Source: Methylorubrum salsuginis
GTDB taxonomy: Bacteria; Pseudomonadota; Alphaproteobacteria; Rhizobiales; Beijerinckiaceae
NCBI RefSeq assembly: GCF_900114375.1
Contig: NZ_FOSV01000031.1
Location: forward strand, 1-48,964
DNA length: 48,964 bases
Direction of reading: 5' to 3'
Position 1 is the first letter of the stretch, and each line of letters opens with the position of its first letter. The translations under genes and the position numbers were made by a program. Under the pieces are notes generated by a model. It saw only the letters and a list, made by a program, of their open reading frames with translations, searched no databases and was not told the origin of the DNA. Shown here one piece after another: positions 8,769 to 16,206 of the stretch.

Positions 8769-9448
8769 CGGGGATCGAGGATCCACGCAGGATTCGCGTC
8801 GTGCTCGCCGACGATCACCCGATGTTTCTCTCGGGCGTGGCGAGCCTGATCCGCGACACCGCCGATATCGAAGTGCTGGCGAGCGTCGGCACGGGGGGCC
8901 GCGCGCTTCAGGTCATCGCCGAATTGCGGCCGGACATCGCCGTTCTCGACATTGCGATGCCGGACATGAACGGGATCACCGTGGCGGCGCGGCTCAGCGC
9001 CGAGCCGCATCCGGTTCCCGCGATCATGCTGAGCGTCTACGAGGACCGCCTCTACGTGCAGCAGGCGCTCTCGGCGGGAGCGCGCGGCTACATCCTCAAG
9101 CGGGCGACGAGCGACAACCTGCTGCTCGCCATCCGCTCGGTCCATGCCGGTGGCATCTACCTCGATCCGATGGTCGCGAGCCAGCAGCTCGCCACGGAGC
9201 GGACGTCGCCTTCGGTCCGCGACGGCATGCGCCGCATCCTCCCCGCCTCACTCTCCGACCGCGAAGAGGAGATCCTCCGCTTCATCGCGCTCGGCTATAC
9301 CAACAAGGAGATCGCCTCGAAGCTCGCGATCACCTCGAAGTCGATCGAGACCTACAAGGCCCGGGCGGCCGAGAAACTCGGCCTGCGTAGCCGCGCCAAG
9401 ATCGTGCAATATGCGGTGCTGCGCGGCTGGCTCCACGCGCTCGCCTGA
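8765..9448 (+). CDS. NarL/FixJ-family response regulator
   Basis: A 227-residue response regulator, partner of the kinase it overlaps. The receiver is intact: acidic pair in VVLADDHPMFL, phospho-Asp about residue 62 in VLDIAMPDMNG, Ser in MLSVYED and Lys in GYILKRATS. The output domain is a LuxR-type helix-turn-helix (LSDREEEILRFIALG, then NKEIASKLAITSKSIETYKARAAEKLG). In contrast to the orphan regulator at 1375-2091, all phosphorylation residues are present. It lies between the EPS operon and the type I secretion locus and could control either; no binding site was identified. Only 12 bases separate its stop from the convergent gene that ends at 9461. Confidence 0.95.
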   Translation: MTGIEDPRRIRVVLADDHPMFLSGVASLIRDTADIEVLASVGTGGRALQVIAELRPDIAVLDIAMPDMNGITVAARLSAEPHPVPAIMLSVYEDRLYVQQALSAGARGYILKRATSDNLLLAIRSVHAGGIYLDPMVASQQLATERTSPSVRDGMRRILPASLSDREEEILRFIALGYTNKEIASKLAITSKSIETYKARAAEKLGLRSRAKIVQYAVLRGWLHALA

Positions 9449-9460
9449 AGCCTTCGAGCG

Positions 9461-10012
9461 TCAGGCTGCGCCGATGGCGGCGCGCAGCTGCGGCAGGAGC
9501 TCCCACAGGTCGCGGTTCAAGCGCTTGAGCTGGCGATTGGTGTCGACGATCTCCTGGATGCGGCGCTCGTCCATCTCGCGCAGCTCGCCCAGGCTCAGCC
9601 GGCCGCCCGCCTCGTGCGGTCGCATCAGGTGGGTGTGGGTAATCTCTCCCTGCGCGTTGATCTGATACATGCAATGATTGAATTCGTTGCGTAGTCGAGT
9701 TGCGGCCTCGAAGCGACGAATTAGCCGCTTCAGCGTTGCTGCGACCGCGGCGTCGCGAATCTTCACCGTCGCGAGGCGGCGAACGAGGTCGAGGCGTGCC
9801 CGTGTGGTGTTGAGCGTCGAGAAGATGATCGCGGCATCGACTTCCTCGACATCGAGGAGCACCATGAGCACGTAGATGAACATGCTTTCGTTGTTCGACC
9901 AGTTGAGGCCGAGATTGCCGATCTGCATTAGGATGTGCTGCTGACGCTCGGCGAAGCCCGGTGCCGCCTGCTCGACGGCGGGGAAGTTCGGCGGCGTGGG
10001 CAAGCGTGACAT
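9461..10012 (-). CDS. Conserved-looking hypothetical protein, about 183 aa
   Basis: I do not recognise this protein. It is soluble, rich in Leu, Arg and Glu, and largely helical in appearance: a middle block (ILMQIGNLGLNWSNNES then MFIYVLMVLLDVEEVDAA) leads to basic helices (ARLDLVRRLATVKIRD, LKRLIRRFEAATRLRNE) and an acidic C-terminal helix (LGELREMDERRIQEIVD). The segment LRNEFNHC with a later H-T-H is reminiscent of small nucleotide- or metal-binding helical bundles, but no family can be named. The frame is open to 10240; ATG 10012 (MSRLPTPPNF) is chosen because upstream sequence enters an interspersed repeat. ATG 10042 is an alternative. Confidence 0.7.
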   Translation of the reverse strand: MSRLPTPPNFPAVEQAAPGFAERQQHILMQIGNLGLNWSNNESMFIYVLMVLLDVEEVDAAIIFSTLNTTRARLDLVRRLATVKIRDAAVAATLKRLIRRFEAATRLRNEFNHCMYQINAQGEITHTHLMRPHEAGGRLSLGELREMDERRIQEIVDTNRQLKRLNRDLWELLPQLRAAIGAA

Positions 10013-10085
10013 GGCGAGACCGCGCCCCGTCTTCCGGTGCATCCCGCGCCGGGTGAAGGCAGCATAGAGCGCATTCCAAAGAAGG

Positions 10086-10120
10086 GGATGCCGGTTCGTC
10101 GAAGAATGCGCGGCAAAACA
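10086..10120. repeat. Interspersed repeat fragment, copy 1
   Basis: GGATGCCGGTTCGTCG (10086-10101) and AATGCGCGGCAAAACA (10105-10120) recur with one change each at 18144-18159 and 18164-18179. Both copies lie between genes. This is an intergenic repeat of the REP type that is common in Methylobacterium-like and rhizobial genomes; that statement is general knowledge, not a search result. Confidence 0.7.
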
Positions 10121-10126
10121 GCCAGA

Positions 10127-10169
10127 GAGAGCCGTATCCACCTGATTCGATCCGGTGGATACGGCTCTC
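10127..10169. repeat. Perfect 16-bp inverted repeat with 11-base spacer
   Basis: GAGAGCCGTATCCACC at 10127-10142 is the exact reverse complement of 10154-10169. It lies in the 226-base gap between two divergently oriented small genes (9461-10012 minus and 10239-10715 plus), directly after an interspersed repeat. No T-run follows on either side. It could be a hairpin-type repeat, a binding dyad for a dimeric regulator, or part of a mobile repeat. Confidence 0.8.
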
Positions 10170-10238
10170 GCCGACCATCGTGGGATCAGAGGCACGCGAA
10201 AAGCAGCCAGCGGCGCGTCACATACGGATTTCAGCGTC

Positions 10239-10715
10239 ATGGTCGGTCATCTCAGCGCCCTTCTCGACCTCTGGCGCAGCCGCCGCGCCCGTACCGCGGT
10301 GCTGGCCTCACTGGATCCCTTCGGCGAATCGCTGCGGCGTGTCGGCGAGGCGGACCCACGCAGCCTCGACAGCCCCTACCTGACCGGCTTCCTCCTCGCC
10401 GTGGTGTCGGGCCTTGCCCGCGACGCCGCCCCGAGAATCGGCAGCGAAGGCCTCGGCGCGGTTCAGCTCGACGTCTGCGGCGCCCTGATGGGATTGCCAC
10501 GGGCCCTGCTAGCCGAGCGCCTCGTCTCCCTCGGCCTGAACGAAGACCGGGCATTCGCTCTCGGCTGCGCCGACGCCTGGGCTTTCCATGCCGCCCTGAT
10601 CGCGGCACGGAGCGAGGGGCACGGTGCCCTGGAGCCGGGACCGGCCGCACAAGAGGCTCAGGCCTTGTGGGAGCGCTTCATCGAGCGATGGACCTGCTGC
10701 ACTTCCGCCCTGTGA
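10239..10715 (+). CDS. Hypothetical protein, about 158 aa
   Basis: I do not recognise this protein. It has strong GC-rich codon use over its full length and no membrane segment or signal peptide. The sequence is helical and leucine-rich, with a block near SPYLTGFLLAVVSGLARDA and a second near LGLNEDRAFALGCADA. The frame is open from GTG 10155 but that start falls inside the inverted repeat; ATG 10239 (MVGHLSALLDLWRS) is preferred, although no strong ribosome-binding site precedes it. It precedes the type I secretion locus on the same strand with a 246-base gap, so it is probably a separate transcript. Confidence 0.62.
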   Translation: MVGHLSALLDLWRSRRARTAVLASLDPFGESLRRVGEADPRSLDSPYLTGFLLAVVSGLARDAAPRIGSEGLGAVQLDVCGALMGLPRALLAERLVSLGLNEDRAFALGCADAWAFHAALIAARSEGHGALEPGPAAQEAQALWERFIERWTCCTSAL

Positions 10716-10740
10716 CGGCTCCGCAACGAGACAGAAAATC

Positions 10741-10760
10741 CCGATCCGACTTCGGTTTTT
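10741..10760 (+). terminator. Possible weak intrinsic terminator
   Basis: CCGA at 10741-10744 pairs with TCGG at 10752-10755 and is followed by TTTTT. The stem is only four pairs, extended weakly by A/T pairs from AAAA at 10736-10739. It lies 25 bases after the stop at 10715. Confidence 0.35.
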
Positions 10761-10961
10761 CCTGACAGACCTTTACCTTTTTTTAACCCTGACAGTCCGT
10801 CCGCACGGTGCGACCGTCGCCCTGCCCCGAAGCACCGATCCCCGTGAGGGCGGCTTCGAGAGGCTCATTCCGGCAACGTTCTGCGCATGATCGGCCCGAC
10901 GTAGATGATCGGTGTCGCGTGTCGTGGCCTGCCGGCAATCCCCGAAGCAGGAGACACCGTC

Positions 10962-11849
10962 ATGGATACCCAGACCAGAAACTTCGTGCCCGCCGCCCTC
11001 GCGCAGTTCGAGGCTCAGGGTCAGCTCCAGGGTCAGGCCGAAGCGCAGGGCCAGCTCCAGGGCCAGGCTGAACTCCAGGGCCAGGGCCAGGGCCAGGCTG
11101 AACTCCAGGGCCAGGAGCAAGGCCAGGGCCAGGAGCAGTCTTCCTCGAACGAGGCCGCCAACTACGCCGGCAACGCCGTCGAGAGCTACAGCGGCAATGC
11201 CAACCTCAACGGGAACGGCAACCTGAACGGCAACGGAAACCTCAACGGCAACGCCAACCTGAACTACAGCGAGAACGGCGTCAGCAACTCGGTCGAGAAC
11301 GGCGTCACCAACACCGTCGATACCGCGGTGACCACCACCGTGAACGTCAGCGTATCGGGTGAGTTCGATCCGCCCTCCGAGACCGGCGTGCTGCACATGG
11401 ACAGTATCAGCATCGGCGCCCTCGACGGTAATTTCGTCGTGATGCCCGACTTCTCGGCCCAGAACCTGACCGGGGACGGTAACATCTTCAACCTCGATCA
11501 GGTCAACAGCCTCGTCGACAACGATTCGCTCAGCGGCGCCAGCGTCAGCCTGAGCATCGGCGGCGGTGTGCCCAGTTTCGGCATCGAGTCGCTGATGTCG
11601 TCGGAGCCCGGCGGGCCGAGCTTCTCGTTCAACCAGACTGCGACGGCGACCGGTGGCACGGGTACCAACACCACCGATATCGGCGATCACGGCACCGCGA
11701 CGGGCACCGCCAACGCCGCCAACTCCCTGACCCAGGAAGCCTTCACGCAGCACATCGTGATGGGCGCCAACATCCAGTACAACTCGATGCCGATTACCGT
11801 CGTCGGCGGCGACTCCATCGCCGACGCCGCGGCGGGCGCGGATTCGTAA
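10962..11849 (+). CDS. Low-complexity Q/G- and N/G-repeat protein, candidate type I secretion substrate or matrix protein
   Basis: A 295-residue acidic protein with no recognised family. Residues 16-60 are a run of QGQ, LQGQ and AELQGQ units; residues 68-105 are Asn-rich with repeated NGNLNG; residues 106-132 continue with alternating N/T/V strands (NGVTNTVDTAVTTTV). The C-terminal half is Ser/Thr/Gly-rich and contains NIFNLDQVN-SLVDNDSL (174-189), which resembles the repeats of the next gene's product. There is no N-terminal signal peptide and there are no RTX nonapeptides. AGGAG lies eight bases before ATG 10962. Composition resembles fibre- or amyloid-forming proteins. Placement just upstream of an ABC transporter and HlyD-like adaptor suggests it is exported by them. 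Function is inferred only from context and composition. Confidence 0.85.
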   Translation: MDTQTRNFVPAALAQFEAQGQLQGQAEAQGQLQGQAELQGQGQGQAELQGQEQGQGQEQSSSNEAANYAGNAVESYSGNANLNGNGNLNGNGNLNGNANLNYSENGVSNSVENGVTNTVDTAVTTTVNVSVSGEFDPPSETGVLHMDSISIGALDGNFVVMPDFSAQNLTGDGNIFNLDQVNSLVDNDSLSGASVSLSIGGGVPSFGIESLMSSEPGGPSFSFNQTATATGGTGTNTTDIGDHGTATGTANAANSLTQEAFTQHIVMGANIQYNSMPITVVGGDSIADAAAGADS

Positions 11850-11867
11850 TTCCGGACCACTAACGAA

Positions 11868-11894
11868 CCGGCCCGCGTCGCCGACGCGGGCCGG
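11868..11894 (+). promoter_or_regulatory. Strong 12-bp stem with 3-base loop after the repeat-protein gene
   Basis: CCGGCCCGCGTC at 11868-11879 pairs perfectly with 11883-11894 across a GCC loop. It starts 19 bases after the stop at 11849 and is not followed by a T-run. It may act as a partial terminator or an mRNA 3'-end stabiliser, which would make the first gene much more abundant than the downstream repeat-protein, transporter and adaptor genes. The role is inferred. Confidence 0.75.
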
Positions 11895-11999
11895 CCCCGG
11901 AGAGCTTCCCGGAGAACGAAGCCTACACCCCGGGAACGACGAACCCACCGTCACGGGATCGGATCGCACAACGTTGCGGCCGGATCGGGGAACGCTGCC

Positions 12000-13964
12000 A
12001 TGGTTGCGGGCGGAACGACGGACGTCGCCGACCTCATCGCGCATTTCGCCGGCCACCTTCGTCTGGTCGACGACGCGGCCCGCCTGCGCGACAGCTATCA
12101 GGACCCGGCGCATCTGCTGCGGCCCCAGCCCTGGCTGCCCCGGCACCCGGCGGCCCCCGATCCGGACCGTTCCCTCGACGAGCTGCCGAGCCGCCCGTTC
12201 CGCGCCGGCCTCTCGCCTGAGGGAGACGACTTTCCCCACTTCGTCCGGCTCCCGGGGCACGGTGTTACCTCGCCGATCCCGGACGGTCCGAGCCCCGATG
12301 GGCTGTCCCTGGGCGGGCGTCTCCGCCCCGGCGGCGGTGGCGGCGGTGGCGGCGGTGGCGGCGGTGGCGGCGGCGCGCCCCCCGAGGCCCCGGACGAGCC
12401 GTCCCCCGACCAGGAGCTGATCCAGATCGTCCAGGCCAACCGCCTGAAGGACGACGATCTCGTCCTGACGAAGCGGGACGTCGATCTCTCGCAACTCCAC
12501 GACGTTGACATCGACGCCACCATCGCGGCGCTCAGCCGGATCGCGGCCTCGCAACTGCCCGAGGATCTCGCCCTGCGCAGTCCATCGACCGAAGCGGCGA
12601 TCGAGACGGTGCTGCGCCACGAGGCGGGCCTGACGACGGATGCAAGCCGCGAGGGGCCGGCTGACGACTCCGCGATGGGCACATACATCGACGGGATACT
12701 TCAACCCGCCGGCACGGTGCAGCCTTTCACAGTCCCGAAGCTGTCGGTCGCAACCGCGGAATCCCGCGACGGCTCGGTCGAGACCGGGATGGACGCGCGG
12801 GCGGGCGGAAACCTCTCGGTCAACGCCGCCTCGATCCTCGACGATCACGGCCACGCCACCGCCCTCGCCGTACGGGGCGACAGCTACACCACCGACGCCA
12901 TCATTCAGGTCAACGTGCTGGCGAGCCGCTCCGTCGTGGAGGCAGCGGGCGACACGCTCGTGCGCAGCATCGTGACCGAAGGGAACGCGGCCCACAACAC
13001 CGCCCGGATCACCGACCACGACACCTCGGGCCTGTTCCAGCGCCACAGTTTCGGCAGCACGGCGACGATCGACCGGATCGAGGGCGACTTCTTCGGCGTC
13101 AACGTGCTGCGCCAAGTGAACCTGCTCAGCGACAACGACACGATCGTGCAGGGGCATTTCGGCGCCTACTATGCCGTCCGCACCGGCGAGAACGCCCAGA
13201 CCAACGCCATAGCGCTGACCGAGATCGGCGCGCGCTACGACCTCATCGTCGTCGACGGCGACTATCACAGCGCCAACCTGATCCGACAGACGAACGTCCT
13301 GTTCGACGACGACGTCGTCCGCACCTACACGGCGCGCCATGACGGCACAACGCAAGCGATCTCGACGGGTGGCAACATCCTCGAGAACGAGGCCGCGATC
13401 GACCGCTACGGCAGCGACACGTTCAAACCCCTCTCTGCGACGCTCGGCAACGCCCTCGACCGGCTGCAGGACGGCGCGCTGCCGCCGGAACTGGCCGCGA
13501 CCTTCCCGACGCAGGGCGGGACGCTGAAAGTCCTCTACGTGACGGGCGACTTCTACGACATCAACGTGATCGAGCAGACGAACGTCGTCTCGGACGTCGA
13601 TGCGATCGTTCAGCACGCGCCCGCGGGCCGTGAGACCAGTCACGACGGCATGCCGACGACATCGACCCAGCACGCCGAGACCGGTGGCAACCATCTCGCC
13701 AACATCGCCGCCATCACCCAGGTCGGCACCGGGTCCGACCACCAGTATGTCGGCGGCGCGCACTACGATTCCGCCATCCTGATCCAGGCGAACTTCGTCA
13801 CCGAGAGTTCCCACGTCACCCTCGGCGACACCCACAGCCTCGTGCCCGAGATCGTCGCGTTCACGGGTCTTCCCGACACCGCCCCGGCCGAGCCGCACGG
13901 GCCGGTCACGGTCAGTAGCGACAGCCACATGCAGCAGGACCTGTTCCAGGGGATGCTGTCGTGA
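12000..13964 (+). CDS. Large repeat protein of the type I secretion locus (six imperfect Q-x-N repeats)
   Basis: A 654-residue protein of no known family. The N-terminal 100 residues are Pro/Arg-rich; residues 111-125 are 15 consecutive Gly. From 250 on the protein is built of imperfect strand-like repeats, best seen as GDFFGVNVLRQVNLLSDND (362-380), GDYHSANLIRQTNVLFDDD (420-438) and GDFYDINVIEQTNVVSDVD (516-534), with weaker copies at 293-313 and 586-606. A stripped copy lies at 140-155 (IQIVQANRLKDDDLV). Spacers between them often contain GGN followed by N-x-A-x-I. No signal peptide, membrane segment or RTX motif is present. ATG 12000 lies 150 bases after the upstream gene's stop, and the stop lies 28 bases before the transporter gene. 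It is probably a co-secreted structural or adhesive protein; this is inferred. Confidence 0.85.
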   Translation: MVAGGTTDVADLIAHFAGHLRLVDDAARLRDSYQDPAHLLRPQPWLPRHPAAPDPDRSLDELPSRPFRAGLSPEGDDFPHFVRLPGHGVTSPIPDGPSPDGLSLGGRLRPGGGGGGGGGGGGGGGAPPEAPDEPSPDQELIQIVQANRLKDDDLVLTKRDVDLSQLHDVDIDATIAALSRIAASQLPEDLALRSPSTEAAIETVLRHEAGLTTDASREGPADDSAMGTYIDGILQPAGTVQPFTVPKLSVATAESRDGSVETGMDARAGGNLSVNAASILDDHGHATALAVRGDSYTTDAIIQVNVLASRSVVEAAGDTLVRSIVTEGNAAHNTARITDHDTSGLFQRHSFGSTATIDRIEGDFFGVNVLRQVNLLSDNDTIVQGHFGAYYAVRTGENAQTNAIALTEIGARYDLIVVDGDYHSANLIRQTNVLFDDDVVRTYTARHDGTTQAISTGGNILENEAAIDRYGSDTFKPLSATLGNALDRLQDGALPPELAATFPTQGGTLKVLYVTGDFYDINVIEQTNVVSDVDAIVQHAPAGRETSHDGMPTTSTQHAETGGNHLANIAAITQVGTGSDHQYVGGAHYDSAILIQANFVTESSHVTLGDTHSLVPEIVAFTGLPDTAPAEPHGPVTVSSDSHMQQDLFQGMLS

Positions 13965-13992
13965 GCCGTCCGTCCCTATCGGAATCCCCGCC

Positions 13993-16179
13993 ATGACGAG
14001 CGCTCTTGCGGACGAGCGGATGCAGGCCGTCGATCGCCCCGTCGACGGGATCGACGGAAGTCCGCGCCTCTCCTCGGGGCTGCGGCGACTCGATGCCCTA
14101 TACAGGTTCGTAGCCGGCCGGTCCTATATCGGGGCAGCTGCCAGCCCCGCAGCGGACCGGCCCACCAAGCGCGTCGCCACGGGGACGCCGCCCCGCGCCC
14201 CCGATGTCCCGCCGGCCGTTCCGGTGCCCCGATCGTTGGCGGCATTCGAGGCCGCCCCCCCCGCGGCGCCGGTGGCGGCCGAGGCCCTGCGCGTCGCCGA
14301 CCCGGTCGCCGCGGCGCCCGAGGCCCGCGCGGAACCCCAGGCCGAGGCGCCGACGCGGGTCCGCCCCGTCCTCGGCCCGAGCAAGGGCGAACCGCCTTTG
14401 CCGCCGGCCGGTGGGAAGGGGGGCGGTGGCGGAAGCGGCGGCGATGGCGCCCCGCTTCAACGGCGCTTCGGCGACCGCAACTTCCGCGAGACGCTGACGA
14501 CGGGGCTCTCCGCGTGCCGGCGCAAGCTGATGATCATCGCGATGTTCTCCTTCTGGGTGAACATGCTGGTGCTCGGCGTGCCGATCTACCTGTTCAACAT
14601 CTCCGACCGCGTCCTGACGAGCCGCAGCCTCGACACCCTGATCATGCTGACGCTGGTCATCACCGGGGCGATCCTCGGCCATGTCGTCCTCGACGTGATC
14701 CGACGCTTCATGCTGATGCGCGTCGCCGTGGAGGTCGAGAGCCGCCTCGGCCCCCCGGTCCTCGCCGCGGCGGCAAAAGCCTCGCAGGCGGGATCGAGCC
14801 GCGACTTCCAGACGGTCGCCGACCTGCAGCAGTTGCGCAACTTCATCACCGGCCCGGTGCTGCTCGTGATGTTCGATGCGCCGGTGGCGCCGGTCTACGT
14901 CCTGGCGATCTTCCTGATCCATCCCGATCTCGGCTGGATCGTCTGTGCCACCGGCATACTGCTGCTCGTGCTCGCCGCGCTCAACCAGAAGATCACCGCG
15001 GTCCCCTTCGCGCAGGCGAGCGCCTACGCCATGCGGGCCAACGTCCAGTCCGACGCCATGGCCCGCAACAGCCAGGTCATCAACGCCATGGGTATGATCC
15101 CCGAAAGCGTGATGATCTGGGGTCGCGACACCGCTGAGTCGCTTAAGGCGCAGGTGATCGCTCAGGACCGCAACATCGTGGTCGCGGGCCTGTCGAAGTT
15201 CGTGCGCCTCTCGACGCAGATCCTGATGCTGGGCTGGGGCGCCTCGCTCTCGCTGTCGGGCGAACTCACCGGTGGCATGATGATCGCGGCCTCGATCATC
15301 AGCGGCCGGGCGCTCGCCCCGATCGAGGGCGTGATCGACGGGTGGCGCAGCTACGTCCAGGCCCGCACGGCCTATCTCCGGGTCAAGGCGCTCCTGCAAA
15401 GTTCGCCGCTCAACCTGGAGCGCCTGCGCTTGCCGCGCCCGACCGGGCGGCTCAGCGTCGAGCGGGTGCTCTACGTGCCTCCGCCGAACAAGAAGGTGAT
15501 CCTCAACGGCGTCAGCTTCCAGTTGGAGCCGGGCGAATCGCTGGCCATCGTCGGCTCTTCGGGCACCGGCAAGTCGACGCTCGGACGGATGCTGGTCGGC
15601 TCGATCATGCCGACGGCGGGCGCCGTGCGTCTCGACATGATGGACCTGCGCAACTGGGATCCGCGGCAGTTCGGCCAGAGCGTGGGCTACCTGCCGCAGG
15701 ACGTCCAGCTGTTTCCAGCCTCGATCAAGGCCAACATCGCCCGGATGCAGGACGACGCGTCGGACGCCGACGTGTTCGATGCGGCCGAACTCGCCGACGT
15801 GCACGAACTCGTCTCGACCTTCACCCACGGCTACGAGACCGTGGTCGGCATGGACGGCAGCCCGCTCTCGGGGGGGCAGCGCCAGCGCATCGGGCTGGCT
15901 CGCGCCTTCTTCGGCGATCCCCGCCTCGTCGTCCTCGACGAGCCGAACTCCAACCTCGACACGCTGGGCGAGATGGCGCTCGGCCGGGCGCTGGCGCGGG
16001 CGAAGCAACGGGGCACCACCGTGGTGGCGATCACGCAGCGGCCAGCGCTCCTGCGCAGCGTCGACAAGATCCTCATCCTCAAGGACGGCGCGGTCCAGGC
16101 CATCGGCCCGCGCGACGACATCATCCCGCTCCTCATGGGCAAAGGCGCCGACAAGGGCGCTGCCTCCGTCGCGATCTGA
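13993..16179 (+). CDS. Type I secretion ABC transporter (PrtD/HlyB class) with proline/alanine-rich N-terminal extension
   Basis: A 728-residue inner-membrane exporter ATPase. Residues 1-155 are a low-complexity A/P/R-rich extension ending in a Gly-rich patch (GGKGGGGGSGGDG). The membrane domain spans about 175-450 (e.g. LMIIAMFSFWVNMLVLGVP) and the nucleotide-binding domain about 480-715: Walker A GSSGTGKST, Q-loop GYLPQDVQLF, signature LSGGQRQRIGLARA, Walker B LVVLDEPNSNLD. The switch (H-loop) His is replaced by Gln in AITQRPALL, which is unusual. There is no C39 peptidase domain, so substrates are not cleaved as in bacteriocin exporters. ATG 13993 is 28 bases after the repeat-protein gene, in the same operon, and 27 bases separate its stop from the adaptor gene. 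Confidence 0.96.
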   Translation: MTSALADERMQAVDRPVDGIDGSPRLSSGLRRLDALYRFVAGRSYIGAAASPAADRPTKRVATGTPPRAPDVPPAVPVPRSLAAFEAAPPAAPVAAEALRVADPVAAAPEARAEPQAEAPTRVRPVLGPSKGEPPLPPAGGKGGGGGSGGDGAPLQRRFGDRNFRETLTTGLSACRRKLMIIAMFSFWVNMLVLGVPIYLFNISDRVLTSRSLDTLIMLTLVITGAILGHVVLDVIRRFMLMRVAVEVESRLGPPVLAAAAKASQAGSSRDFQTVADLQQLRNFITGPVLLVMFDAPVAPVYVLAIFLIHPDLGWIVCATGILLLVLAALNQKITAVPFAQASAYAMRANVQSDAMARNSQVINAMGMIPESVMIWGRDTAESLKAQVIAQDRNIVVAGLSKFVRLSTQILMLGWGASLSLSGELTGGMMIAASIISGRALAPIEGVIDGWRSYVQARTAYLRVKALLQSSPLNLERLRLPRPTGRLSVERVLYVPPPNKKVILNGVSFQLEPGESLAIVGSSGTGKSTLGRMLVGSIMPTAGAVRLDMMDLRNWDPRQFGQSVGYLPQDVQLFPASIKANIARMQDDASDADVFDAAELADVHELVSTFTHGYETVVGMDGSPLSGGQRQRIGLARAFFGDPRLVVLDEPNSNLDTLGEMALGRALARAKQRGTTVVAITQRPALLRSVDKILILKDGAVQAIGPRDDIIPLLMGKGADKGAASVAI

Positions 16180-16206
16180 ACCGAACCTGCACGTCCGGAG
16201 GTTGTC

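Noticed and set aside
11010..11270. Short direct repeats that might be a CRISPR array or minisatellite
   Set aside because: They are in-frame codon repeats of QGQ and NGN units with no spacers; no cas genes are present.
10962..13964. RTX calcium-binding toxin or adhesin as the type I substrate
   Set aside because: No GGxGxDxUx nonapeptides are present in either protein.
10773..13994. 1073-codon open frame on the minus strand across the secretion-locus genes
   Set aside because: It mirrors the coding frames of two plus-strand genes in high-GC DNA; the translation is Asp/Val/Arg/Gly-rich with no motif, while the plus strand has ribosome-binding sites and repeats conserved at protein level.
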